Shown: positions 1 to 11,308 of the stretch, one piece after another
How positions within the stretch are numbered: position 1 is the stretch's first letter
Layout of the letters: every line of letters begins with the position of its first letter
Assembly: GCA_034698045.1 (NCBI GenBank)
Contig: JAQGAU010000208.1
Coordinates: forward strand, 1 to 34,489
Direction of reading: 5' to 3'
DNA length: 34,489 nucleotides
Source: Paramacrobiotus richtersi
Lineage: Eukaryota > Tardigrada > Eutardigrada > Parachela > Macrobiotidae
Made by a program: the position numbers and the translations under genes
Notes under the pieces: model-generated
Told to the model about the DNA's origin: nothing
The model's database searches: none
Seen by the model: only the letters and a program-made list of their open reading frames with translations

Positions 1-629
<629 letters not shown>

Positions 630-2077
630 AAAAAAACACCTGTTCTTTGAGCACACAATTTTTGTCACTCATGCTGGACTGGCCCGTGTTTTCTGCTTTT
701 TTTTCCTCCCATCTAATTCGTATGCTTCGCTTATTTACTGGTTAACTGAATGGGTTATTGTTAGCGAGCTTCTTTTTTTTCTTCTCATCCTTGTTGGACA
801 GTGTGTGTGTATGTAGATGGGAGAAAGTCGTCGTTTTCGTGGGCGAATTTCAATAGGCCATATGATGCATCGTTTTGAACCATGATTTCGTTTTCTTTGT
901 CGGGACACAGCCGATTGACGCTCAGGTTGTGTATATGGTTGATGTTTTTGTCAGAACTGACTTACTGAATGTATCTTTAATCGCCGCATAAAGACTGATG
1001 TTGAATCGGCGGCGCATGTACTCTGTCCTTCTACACAGTTGACAGAACAGTTGGTATGTAGTTTATCAGAAACAAAAAGTTTGTGATCACAAATGAGATC
1101 GAAATACGCATTCCGCTGTTAGTTGTGTTTCATCAGTTTCTACCTCTAGCATAGGGTTTAAAAGTGACTTTGGGATAACTACATAATTATGTAGTAACTT
1201 GAATGAGGCTTTACATTAACCGAGCGACTTTAAAACAGTACACAACCAGGTCCCGTAACAAGCTGTCAAATTTAAGCTGCGCTAGCGTTACAAAGGTGTA
1301 CGTCCGTCGGTTAGTCCCGACTAACGAGATGCAGCGACGCCGGCACGGTAGGTGACCATACATTATCGTCATTTTTGACCCTTATCCAAACTACATAAAA
1401 GTATAAACGAAAAAACCTGCGGATGTGCATCATATTCGTTATGTGCTGTATGTCGTCGTTGTTTAGTGAAATGTTTACCATTGCTGACCCGGTTTACACC
1501 TTGTGTGTTGTCTGGCTTCCTTATCTTCCCGCAAAACCCGGATCTCGCCTAGATTCCTGCATGGGGCCGGCACATAGTGAAACATTCGTGTCGGGGTCGG
1601 TCATCGACCGGATGAAAGCCAGTAGCCAGTACTAGCCACTCCGGCATTCTCCCACAGCGAATCCACCAACTCCCAGCAACAGCACAACAACATGGAGGTG
1701 CACTTATGGAGGCTGCTGCAGAAAATAATGTGTTGCGCTATTCGTCCAAAACTGACTGTGAAGTGCTGTGTTACAGGCGTTTGTCTCATGTGCAGCCGTA
1801 GTGCTTTGTTGCTGACGTGCAAATTGATTGTTCGTTAAAGTTGCAAATAGAATGAACAACAATCCGCACAGCATCGCCCACACCACCGCGCTGGCCAACG
1901 CTGATCCCGTGTATATTTGAACCTCCGTCTTGGAACCCCAGCTGCCTGCAGACGTTTAAATCCAACTGTAAAATTTAATTACTAAACTAATATTCCGCAT
2001 TAAAGATGAGGTGATCCACTTGTATTTCTTCGAAGACGGTATTACTATGCAGTGGCTGCAGAAGTAATCCAACAGCG

Positions 2078-2144
2078 CGCGGTCGACGGTAGTATCGTTA
2101 CTTACCGGCAATAATTATAAGTAACGATACTACTGTCGACCGCG
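2078..2144. repeat. Near-perfect 27-bp inverted repeat (hairpin), 13-base loop
   Basis: Left arm 2078-2104 and right arm 2118-2144 are reverse complements over 27 bp with a single mismatch. That mismatch is a G opposite T, so as plus-strand RNA it becomes a G-U wobble and the stem is continuous. The loop is 2105-2117. The arms contain the palindromic core GGTCGAC and the string AGTATCGTTACTTA. Possible meanings are a small-RNA precursor, the centre of a foldback transposon or a cruciform. No flanking terminal repeats or target-site duplication could be identified. Confidence 0.85.
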
Positions 2145-2161
2145 GTAACTGAGTTACCGCG
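2141..2161. repeat. Second, overlapping short hairpin (9-bp arms, 3-base loop)
   Basis: cgcggtaac (2141-2149), loop tga, then gttaccgcg (2153-2161), a perfect 9-bp inverted repeat. It shares its first bases with the right arm of the larger hairpin, so the two structures would compete or stack. Confidence 0.8.
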
Positions 2162-2454
2162 GGATGGATAACGGGGCACCCGGCCGGCCTTTACCGGTCG
2201 ACAGTTGTTGAAGCAAATTCGAATACTGCACTCGAAGCGCAGTAACTGGCTCCGGGAAACTTAAATACGTTGAAATTTTGGCACGCAGGCTTAAAGTATG
2301 GTCAGCTGGATCCCGTGTGTCCATATGGCAAAAAAGTCCTGTCCGTTGCTCATCTGCCAAGCGAAACGCACAACCGCAGATTATCTCCCAGCTCGTCACT
2401 AACCGAACCATCTAGTATACGAAATTCTCCGTAATTACTCTGACATTTCCATGA

Positions 2455-3645
2455 ATGTCCTCGGCTACTGCCATGCAGTTACCGGCGAATCTCGAATCTA
2501 CCCTGCATATACGGTACCACGTATTTATACACGGTTTGCCTCTACCTTAAACTGAATGTTCTACTTCTCACCAATGTCGGCAAATCCGAACGAAAAAGGC
2601 TCTTATTCCTTTGAACATCCGATATCTTCGGTCAGCGAGAACCAGCCGTCCATCTCGTATGTCTAACAACTCCTCGCAGGGCTCCTTGTCTATCCATACG
2701 CAGCGCTCCTCACAGGGCGAGTTTTAGTGCAAGGGTGATCACTGCACTGGCACGCCCTCAACAGTATCGTCGAGGTCCAGCTTGTCAGATTTTATGTCTC
2801 GCTCCTTCACAAGATAATACTAGTACTTGGCATGAGTGCCACGCATGGGTGATATTCAGACTGGGAGAAACAGCAATGACCGGCCGGAGCTAATGACCTG
2901 CTATATGCCGCTGCAGTTCCAGGGCACAATTCTAAGCGTTTTCCAGGATGAAACATGTACGTGAGCGGTTCCAGCCTTAAGTGGCCGTCGGTCCGTTTGA
3001 GACACTCAAGACCAGCGAGAAACGGAATGAAACGAATCGCATTTAGGCCCGGCCACCCTGGACACTGGCTATCTCATGACACATTCGCCGCTTATGCACT
3101 TGTTTTTCATGCGCCCATGCATCTCCAAGCAGTCTGTGACCTATAACAATTTTGTTTATCATCTTTGGCGGTTATAATGTAGCTACAGTTTTTCGAACCG
3201 ATTTCATCATAGTCTTCTAAGCACTGGAACTTCAGTGTGTCCTGTCTCGCTTGTAGAGAAGGACGGCAGCAGCACTTCCTTATGGCAACGCACGTAAAAA
3301 CCGCAAAGCGACCGCTTTTCGAATCGCATCTTAAATTTATAACTAGTTGACTGCGCGCGTGATCCGCAAAGAATGCTGCTTACTAATTTTAACTGCTGGT
3401 AGTTATAGTTTCGTGTGCCTCTGCGAATAACAGAATCTGATGACCCAGCCCGGGATGTCGGCTGAATGAAATCTGTTTTTCTGAATTTGGACGTACTGCT
3501 AACATCTGTCTATGACATCTATGTTGAGGCGCTGGAATCCGAGTCTTTCCAATCTCCTGGCTCTACTTCGAGCCAGAAAGCACCACCGAAAGATGGAGAT
3601 TTCTTCAGTCTTCTAGTCCCACTTGGCACCATTACCTCTACATAG
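2455..3645 (+). pseudogene. Possible decayed coding remnant (broken serine-rich frames)
   Basis: This patch reads as more GC-rich than its flanks and contains several short frames with protein-like composition that run into stops or shift frame. 2455-2550 reads ATAMQLPANLESTLHIRY; the LPANL part faintly recalls the arrestin-domain motif. 2574-2666 (SYSFEHPISSVSENQPSIS) is followed in another frame by 2659-2727 (SNNSSQGSLSIHTQRSSQGE, stop TAG). The same frame continues to 2817 with STVSSRSSLSDFMSRSF. 3466-3645 is a 59-codon frame (YVEALESESFQSPGSTSSQK). No frame has convincing splice sites that would join them. It could be a decayed gene or retrocopy, or chance. I do not recognise a parent gene. 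Confidence 0.22.
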
Positions 3646-4912
3646 TTTAGATGTTTCGAACGAAGCAAGAAAGTGGTCGTGAATGTACTTTACGCTCCTC
3701 GTCCGAAAATTTTGTTTACCTCCGCACACCGACGCAGCGTCCGACTGGCCATAGGATTGCCAGTCGAAGCGGAGACCACCATAATTGTAGTAAACCATGC
3801 CTCGAATATATTTAACGCCTCAGGCCCTCAGCACACAGATGCGCGTGCTTTGCACGACCAACCAATCAGATGCGCACATATTCATCACCCGTGATTTTAT
3901 GGAACTGCAGCCCTTGGGAGAAGGCTGAATCGCGGAGGGCCGCGCGGCGGGACGGGTAGAGCAGAGGCATCCGCATGCGTATCGGTACGACGTACATTGC
4001 CGCAGCTCCATCGAGGTAAACAGTGCTGGAATTTTTGGGTCAGAAGTGTTTGGCATTTTACTTGTGCTCTGTTTAAGATCGATGCATTGAGTTATACCTA
4101 CTGACTTGTTTCCAGATCGGGACATGTACGAGTACCTGTAAAAACTGAGCGCTGACTAGAGCGCTGACAATGAATATCGTTCAAAAGTCAGCCAAGGAAT
4201 GTCATACACACCAGCCACCTTTAATACTAGATAATATCTCAATCTCAATTTATAGTTTTCAGTAATTTAGGCCATGTTTGTGTATCTGTGTATAAGTATA
4301 CTTATTGTTAATTACCTACCGTTTACGGCTTAACTGGGTTGCGGCTAATCTACCATAATTACATTCAGCGAATGGAACGAAAGGAACACCACGAGCTACG
4401 ACTAGATAATTCATAAGGTGAACGCAAAGATTTACCGGTGCTCGTTTTACAGTTATGAATGAGGCCACTCCCAGAGCGCTTGCGTAATGCGGTATGCAGA
4501 TAATTCCATCAATATTCTTGCGTAACTGCATTTCAGTACTTTGAAGACTAGACTACTGCCGGCTTGGTGCAAGGCGGTCGCTTTATCGATGCACACATGT
4601 GTATGAACCGTAATAGCTTGTGACTGTAGTCATGCCATGCCAGTCTGTGCGATGTGTAGCTTCGCATATCGATCAGGTTCTTGCACACTAGTCTGCTATT
4701 TTCAAAATAACGAAGAGTTCCAGCCATCGCAACGCACAGGTATCGCGATATTAATAGTCAGCCGGATGGATTTGAATGTGAATGCCATTCTCCCGGTTTA
4801 GTGCGATCATATATGTGTGTTACTGTGAGTGCAGGACGCTGTTTATTTCGACGAGCAATTCTCAACGTTGCTGCTTGTCTGTTTTCCCTTTTCTTGCAAA
4901 CAGCTAAATAAA

Positions 4913-7900
4913 ATGTCGCAAATTCTTCTGACCCATGTTATGGAAGAATTGGAGCAGTATATTAACAAGAAACTATCCATCGTTACTAACGGAGATAATG
5001 GCTTCGAAGGCTATCTCGATAATGTTTCGCCAACGACGCTTATGATTGTTCTCAAAAAAGGTAATGATATATATGCATCATAAATATTTACTCCACAGGT
5101 CAGTGCCCGGATTCTTGCGGTATTTCCAATCAGTTTGTGTGGGAATATTTCCTCCGGGTTGAGTGTCAAACTATTACGGCATTCTTTTTGTAATCTTCTG
5201 CGACGGGAGGCATGCAGATGCTCGCGACTCAGTTTAATAAGGCTGATCCAGATACTAGAGCAATTACTAGTATGCACCTTGTGGGCCTGTACTGGCTGTA
5301 CAGTACAGTAGTAGCTCTGTATTTTGGTAATCAAGTACTGCTGTTCCTGATGCATTTTTTCTAATCGTCAAAAAGCTGTCTGTGTTTAGTGCGATTTCGC
5401 GGCACGGAAGGACGCCGACCGGAGAAGCCAGTAGCAGCTCATGACAGTGTTTACACCACTTTGAAACTGCGATTGTCGGAACTGAAAGAGATTTCGGTGC
5501 TCAATGAGTCTGATCCAGGAGCTTTTACCAGCGAAGCTTCTACAAGTGAAGCTTCTACCAGTGAAATGCTCGAAAAGGTAAACAGTTCTAAACACGTTCG
5601 GTGTATGAAAACGCCGCTGATATAATTTGAATACACCGGAAACATTTGGTGCAGTAAGTACGAGGCACGCGTACGGTACGCAGCTGCCAGTGCCAACCAC
5701 CTAGGGTTGGTTTCAAAACGTAGGTCGTTTTGATTTGATTTGAATGAATCTTGAAACCACCCCTACAACCACCTACACTGTTACACATAGATCTGCTTGC
5801 AGTAACTGTTACCACCGATTATTTTTTGTTCAATGTGAATCTTTCCTCGATGCAGTGAAGTTTGTTTTCCGAGCTTCCATCTGTCAGTTGTCTATGAGTT
5901 TATTGGTTAACTTGGTTTCCGTTTTTTTGGTGAATATGTCGCAAAATGCAAGTTTTGTGTACACTTTCATTCCGTTTTCTGCGAAGTTGGCGACAGCTGG
6001 ACTTTAAAAAATTTAAGTAAAATTAATCATGTTAATGTTTTAGTCTGGCCTACTGCTTAAAGTTCGAATATTTTAGACGGAAACTGGGAATATCGACGCT
6101 GGTGACCTTCAGGATGCACCGCAGAAGCCGGCGGTTTTGTTGCACTTAAAGGCAGCCCGCTCGCAGCTCCATCGCTTAGGTGATGACAGCGCCCCCTTTG
6201 ATATTCAGAGGAAACTTCAATTGCTCTCTGATCTGTCCAAAGAAAGTCAGAATTTTCCGATTCACATACTGTCAAAAGCGAACTTCCGTTATAAAGGCAT
6301 CATCCAGGAGGTGGATCAGAAGCAGGGAACCGTCTGCCTTAAAGACGGTAAGATGCATTATGAATGATTCGTCGCCGCATGGTTCTAGTCGAATTTGTAT
6401 TAATGCACCGCGATGACGCGTATTGCACGCGCACTCGTATACAAAGTAGGTATATGCATGTAGCAGAGTAGTATACCACTGCTTGATGGCAACGTTGGTG
6501 TTGACACTACCAGCTGTCTATCAGTTGCAGGCTTCAGCAGCTACTACAGCTGTTTGTTGGTGATAACATTTACTAAAAAGAATTATTTCGTATTGAAGCT
6601 AAGCGAATTTGAAACGGAATCTATTCGTCTCTATTGGTTAACGTGGAAATTTCGTTATGTGCGGGCGTTGATATGCCGCGTTATCTTCGCTCAGCATGTT
6701 GTGGCTTGTATAAAACGGGAATACGTTTTCGCTCGCGAGCTCGTACTTTTGATGAGCGTAGTCATTTTCTCGTGTAAAGTCCCAGCAGTACTCGTAAGTA
6801 CCGATTTCTTTGAGTAGAGCGTTGATCATAGACTCACATATCTTTGATTGCCCCGGGATCCTTGCAGTTCGCTGTTACGGAACAGAGGATCGCGAAAAAG
6901 TGCAAAAGGCTCCTATACGCAATGAACGATATCCGCAGATCAATTTCCAGCTAGACAAGTTGCGCACGATTTGCATTGTGGTGGAATGGTGGAGGAAGAC
7001 GCAGTACAACAGTCCGGGAGCATCTTCGGAAGTGGAAATTGTATGCATTTCTGTTGCACACTGCCACTGTATCGAGGAATGGTCACCGATTACGCATATT
7101 CTCTTATATTTCAGGACGGTGAGGTCCATGCAGAATCCTCGTCTAAACCAGAGGAGCCGATGGACCTCCGCACAGGTTAGTACTCGGAGAGTAACACATG
7201 CGATTACCCTGAATTCGTGACCAGCAGCAGTCCTGTACTTGAGTGGTTGGACGCTTTTTATTGATCTTTGCACTTTTATGCAGAATATTTATATGGTAGG
7301 GTGTTCAGATCTATAACGTTTCGTAGGTGTACCAATCCCTCCACGAGTACGTCTGCGGTACGTTGAGAAGATAGCGGAAGCCATGAATGTTACAGGAACT
7401 GATACTGATGTTCCTGAAACCCAGGGCCAGATTGATCAGAATCTACAAGGGTAAATCCTTATGTAGCTTGACAACGTATATCGGGCTTTGTGCAGCTCTT
7501 TGTTCCGCACACTTGGCATAGTTTGAGCACCAAATATTGTGCCTGAGTGCAGTACTGCTGCACGTTCAGATGCAGCTGATTATCTAGTACTGAAGGTTCT
7601 GTTGGGTTTTGAAATCTAACACCACTGACTTTTACAGAAGCTCCAAAGATGTCATGGATTCTGATCTTAAAGCAGAAACTGGCCAGCCCCCAACCGTACC
7701 TGCCTTTGTACTAAAACCGCGACGAAAACGGCGAAAGACACCTCAGATGTCGCTGAGGCAGCTAGGCAGACAGCGCCAGTGTGAGATCTGTGCGAAGGTT
7801 TATGCGAGCTGGAAGAGCTTGAAAATTCATATGCGGCTTCATACCGGAGAAAAGGCCTTCGCGTAAGTTCACCGCTGTAACTCCAGTTTACTAGGAGATA

Positions 7901-8768
7901 ACGAACTTATGGCGTTGCTTCTGCCACAGATGCCATTTCTGCGAAAAGCGCTTCACACAGTCCAACACCTTGAAAGCCCATATTAACGCACACCTCGGCC
8001 GTCGAGATTGGATGTGCGCTGTTTGCAACAAGAGCTTCACTCAATCAGCCCACCTGCGGACGCATGAGAAAACCCACTCTGGAGAAACGAATTACAAGTG
8101 CCAGTTTTGCAGCAAGAAATTTCGGTGCAAAGGTAAAGGATTGTGAAGATGAAAGCCTGAAATGTGTGTAAAAAGTACTATCGCGTATACGCTACGGTTG
8201 CTGTAGTCCCATATAGAATGAACTATCAACGGCATAATGAGAAATAACCTCAACCGCAATGGTCCATCGTGTGACTAGGGTATTAAATTTAGTATGCTTG
8301 TGAAAAGCGTCGACTAAACTGGAGTTAATAACTTTTGTGACTTTTGTTTCGTTTCGACTACCTCGAACCCATGCTTTTGTGTAACGAACCTTCAGCTGTT
8401 CAAATGGCACTCAAATGTTTTGTACTGGGCACTTGACACACCTGCGGCAAAGTTCTGTTAACATTGTATTTTTGTTGCACATTGATCTATTTAAGATAGT
8501 ATATAATGTTATTTGTGATACTCGAACATTGTTCTTCGTTTTTTGACTAGGTACCTGTGATCGCCATGCGCGTATCCATGCCGAAGGGAAACCATTTAAG
8601 TGCATCACTTGCCCCAGCGCGTTCACCCGTCGGGAAGCTCTGAACAAACATATGGTCTCTCTGCATCCCAACGTTTCTTTCCAGACAAGCATCCGTGAAC
8701 TAGTTCGATTTGGAATACCCTTGCCTCTGACCGAAGTTACCATACCGTCCGAAACCATAAGTACCTAG
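4913..8768 (+). CDS. Tandem LSm14/Scd6-like domain protein with five C2H2 zinc fingers
   Basis: Nine exons: 4913..5060, 5390..5577, 6077..6347, 6868..7040, 7115..7175, 7327..7450, 7638..7862, 7930..8132, 8551..8768. All are GT-AG with consistent phases, giving 536 residues and stop TAG. Residues about 16-87 are an LSm14/RAP55-type Sm fold: LSIVTNGDNGFEGYLDNV, then VRFRGTEGRRPEKP, matching the family's VRxxGTEdR signature. A TSEASTSEASTSE linker follows at 97-109. Residues about 172-241 are a second copy: ILSKANFRYKGIIQEVD, then VRCYGTEDREKVQKAP. A basic stretch KPRRKRRK (348-355) may be a nuclear signal. C2H2 fingers are C370-H390, then fingers starting at C398, C426 and C454, and last C482-H503; all have C-x2-C-x12-H spacing. 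Known LSm14 proteins bind mRNA and decapping factors in P bodies, while C2H2 fingers bind nucleic acids; the combined role is unknown. An RNA-binding or post-transcriptional regulator is my inference. Confidence 0.85.
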
Positions 8769-9174
8769 CATACTGGATAGAACTGCTGCTGAGGAGCTTC
8801 TGCTTTTCATATGTGAATCCGCGTGCAAATCCGCCCCTTTACAGCGCGATGAAAATACCGATTCTTACGGTATCTTTACTAGGTGCGTCAGCACTGTCCC
8901 GTCGCGCGCTTTTCTAGTCTGCCAAGTAGCACTACTGGCTTTGTTTGTTAGGAGCATTTTTGTTTATTTTTAATCTTAACAAAGTACTGAATGGAACCAT
9001 TGCAAACTCAGGAGCTGTTATAATTCTGTAACGTACAGTAGTTTTCGCGTATTTTGTTCCTAAAAGTTGGGTCATACCGGTGATTTGCGGTTTTTTTAGC
9101 GGTTTAATTGCTTACGTACTCGGATGTGATAGCAAATTTTATCGACTAGGTTGGCAGTAAAAGCTGGTTGTTTC

Positions 9175-9180
9175 AATAAA
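9175..9180 (+). terminator. Candidate poly(A) signal AATAAA for the LSm14/zinc-finger gene
   Basis: First canonical AATAAA I noticed downstream of the stop at 8768, giving a 3' UTR of roughly 400 bases. Position only; no cleavage evidence. Confidence 0.35.
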
Positions 9181-10742
9181 ATTAACTATGCTTGGCTAGG
9201 GTTCTTTATTCTGGCGAAACAGCAAGTTTCGTGTATACCTACAGTACACGGTTACACTACCATACAAGATAAACGTACTACAAGATAAACAGAAACTTCG
9301 GAAATACATGGCAGAAGCATGCGGACGTTTGGTGTCGGTAGAAAACCTTTCTGTATATCATTTTTTGTGTATAAATAGGTAATTCTTGCAGCTAACGTTA
9401 GCCACCGGCTTTATCTCCAACATCATCACTACGAATATGAACCACAAACATATTTCAGTGTTTTCCATTGAGCTATCTGCTTGTCTGATATTGTGTATAT
9501 ATTGCATGCTGTGTCCCATTAGAACTCCCGCTTTACATCTATCCTGCAGGTGGGCTTCTTTAAGCATCAAACAGCGGAATCCTTCGTCTTCCAGTCGTCT
9601 TTTAAACCGCAGCTAGACATTCGCAAAACGTGATAATAAGTGAGGCAAGCGTTAATGGATTTAACCACCATGATCACACAGATCTCAGATTACTCGGACA
9701 ACAAACGGAGTTTGTTGTGCTAAGAAAAAACTGATGCATTCATTACACCCTGGAGCGCGGCCGTCTGTTGTGTGGCCAAAATCCACAAGAATTAGACAAG
9801 AATCCTTTCGCGGCTTATTCAGCTTTACTACGGCAGCGGAAGTCAATAGACTCGCAATTACAGTAAAGTGCACAAAATGCACACTGGACAATGGTAAGCA
9901 TTATTAGCGACGGATCCGCGACAACACTGGACCACACATGTACAAATCCCCATAGGGATCGGGTTGCCTGGATTATCCTATAGTCCGAAATCAGACGGAA
10001 GCGTGTGACTGAGCTTTAAGGAAATGTTCGTATAGTGGCGTGAAACGTTACAGAAATAGTATCTGACATTCGGCATTCTATATTAATGCTGTCATAGGTA
10101 GTAACAATATGGAAGCTGTCACTTTTAACGTATTAAAGTGTTTGGCAGAATACTCCACCGATATGGTAACATAGAGCAGAGTGGAATGTGATTGAAATTA
10201 TTTTTGTTATTTTATATTCCAGCCGTTAGCACACAAGCAGGCAGAAACATTTTTCAACACCTTTTGATTTAATGATATCGAGCGGTAGTATCTGCGAAAT
10301 GTGAGCAAAATTTCCACGATAACAGACGTACGTATGTAGCAACTGCATCCATATGCATACAACTGCAATAGTGCTTTTAATTTGCAACTTATTTTTACTG
10401 CACAACAACGTAACGTATCTGTGTGCTTTAATATTACATTATGTTGACTAATAACCGTAGCAAGGATTTAAGGCGATAGCAGTACGACACGAGTCGAAAA
10501 CAGTCTTGATAACCTAATAAAAATGGTAGTCTCCAACATCAATAAAAAAAGAGGCGTACGACAAAAATGGGCGTCAAAAAGGTAGCCGCTAAAGAAGTGT
10601 TTATACAAATTTCGGATTAAAACCATAACAGAAAAAGGCATATTTTCTATTTCCCGTGGTCTAATTAGCTGGATTCTAGCAAAACTCTTCCTGTAACAGC
10701 GAACCTCGAAAGACGTTGAACAACCCGGTGTTCCTTTACCAA

Positions 10743-10923
10743 ATGGATCGGATCGCGAAGAAGGCGGTCACGGCCGACTACAGCGTGTCGCCAGGCCGCA
10801 TCCCGTGGCAAGGCGGTCTAATACAGCTACTTAGCGAGCACGGCCCGGCAGCCAGGGAAATAAGAGAGGATGATCAGCGCAGCGCCAAGAGATCGATCAT
10901 CCTTTGTACGTCCGGCCAGGGAG
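10743..10923 (+). CDS. Possible alternative first coding exon of the dopamine-transporter-like gene
   Basis: An ATG at 10743 opens a frame of 60 codons plus one base, reading MDRIAKKAVTADYSVSPGRI at its start and ending CTSGQG before a good donor (GGAG then gtaaca, 10924). The frame is open upstream to a TAG at 10677, and the stretch is clearly GC-richer than its flanks, as the real exons here are. The donor is phase 1, the same phase as the donor of the assigned first exon (11309-11390), so it could splice in frame into 12008. The peptide would be hydrophilic, fitting a cytoplasmic N-terminus. It could instead be a 5' UTR exon with a chance frame, or an exon of an unrelated gene. Confidence 0.4.
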
Positions 10924-11308
10924 GTAACAGGAAACTATTTGGTGTTATCCGTCACAAAGTTACTTTTCCCCTTGCAGTTATTACTTTCAGTCGGCGTTTT
11001 TTCCCGTTTTACCCGCTACAAACGGGGGTATATTTATCGGCTAAAAGCTTTTCTTTTACCGTCAACACCTTTAAGCGACAATAAGTGATTTCTTGTACCC
11101 GCGCTATATCAATCTCCTTTCCGTTTCGAGCTATTCCGGCTTTCAGGAAAAGCCTTACCTAATCGCGGGGATTACGTCAAAGTTATCATGGGAATGCGGT
11201 TCGATGGTGGCAAGTTTGGTGTATGCTGGGGTGCCCGGAAATTATAATTTGATTAATTGTCAAACGAATGGCTATTGTTGAAACTCTCGATGAGGAATAC
11301 TGCGGAAG

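Larger units (their letters stand above)
630..4912. other. Intergenic stretch between PP1 and the LSm14/zinc-finger gene
   Basis: About 4.3 kb with no gene I can support. The first 1.4 kb is T-rich and would include the PP1 3' UTR. It holds the hairpins at 2078-2161 and a patch of broken reading frames at 2455-3645, listed separately. Short open frames on both strands here lack splice signals, domains or sensible starts. The last 20 bases before 4913 contain a pyrimidine-rich tract ending in cag (cttttcttgcaaacag, then ctaaataaaATG). A 5' UTR intron or a trans-splice acceptor could therefore sit about 10 bases upstream of the next start codon. Confidence 0.6.
8769..11308. other. Intergenic stretch between LSm14/zinc-finger gene and transporter
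   Basis: About 2.5 kb. An AATAAA at 9175-9180 could be the poly(A) signal of the upstream gene. A 9-bp perfect inverted repeat with a 3-base loop lies at 9698-9718 (acaacaaac gga gtttgttgt). From about 10743 to 10923 the DNA becomes GC-rich and carries an open frame that may be an alternative first exon of the transporter, listed separately. Nothing else is supported. Confidence 0.55.

Noticed and set aside
3673..3894. Frame starting VVVNVLYAPRPKILF, faintly like an immunoglobulin-domain edge
   Set aside because: No conserved Cys/Trp pair follows and there are no convincing splice sites; too short to call.
3820..4125. 101-codon minus-strand frame
   Set aside because: No domain and no good start; it overlaps other open frames and has no supporting splice sites.
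5386..5700. Minus-strand frames of 81-104 codons across the second exon of the LSm14/zinc-finger gene
   Set aside because: Shadows of the real plus-strand exon, which has the LSm14 signature.
6867..7640. Separate LSm14 gene and zinc-finger gene instead of one fusion
   Set aside because: Exons 7115-7175 and 7327-7450 bridge the two halves with good GT-AG sites and matching phases (0, 1, 2). No start codon context or poly(A) signal was found between them.
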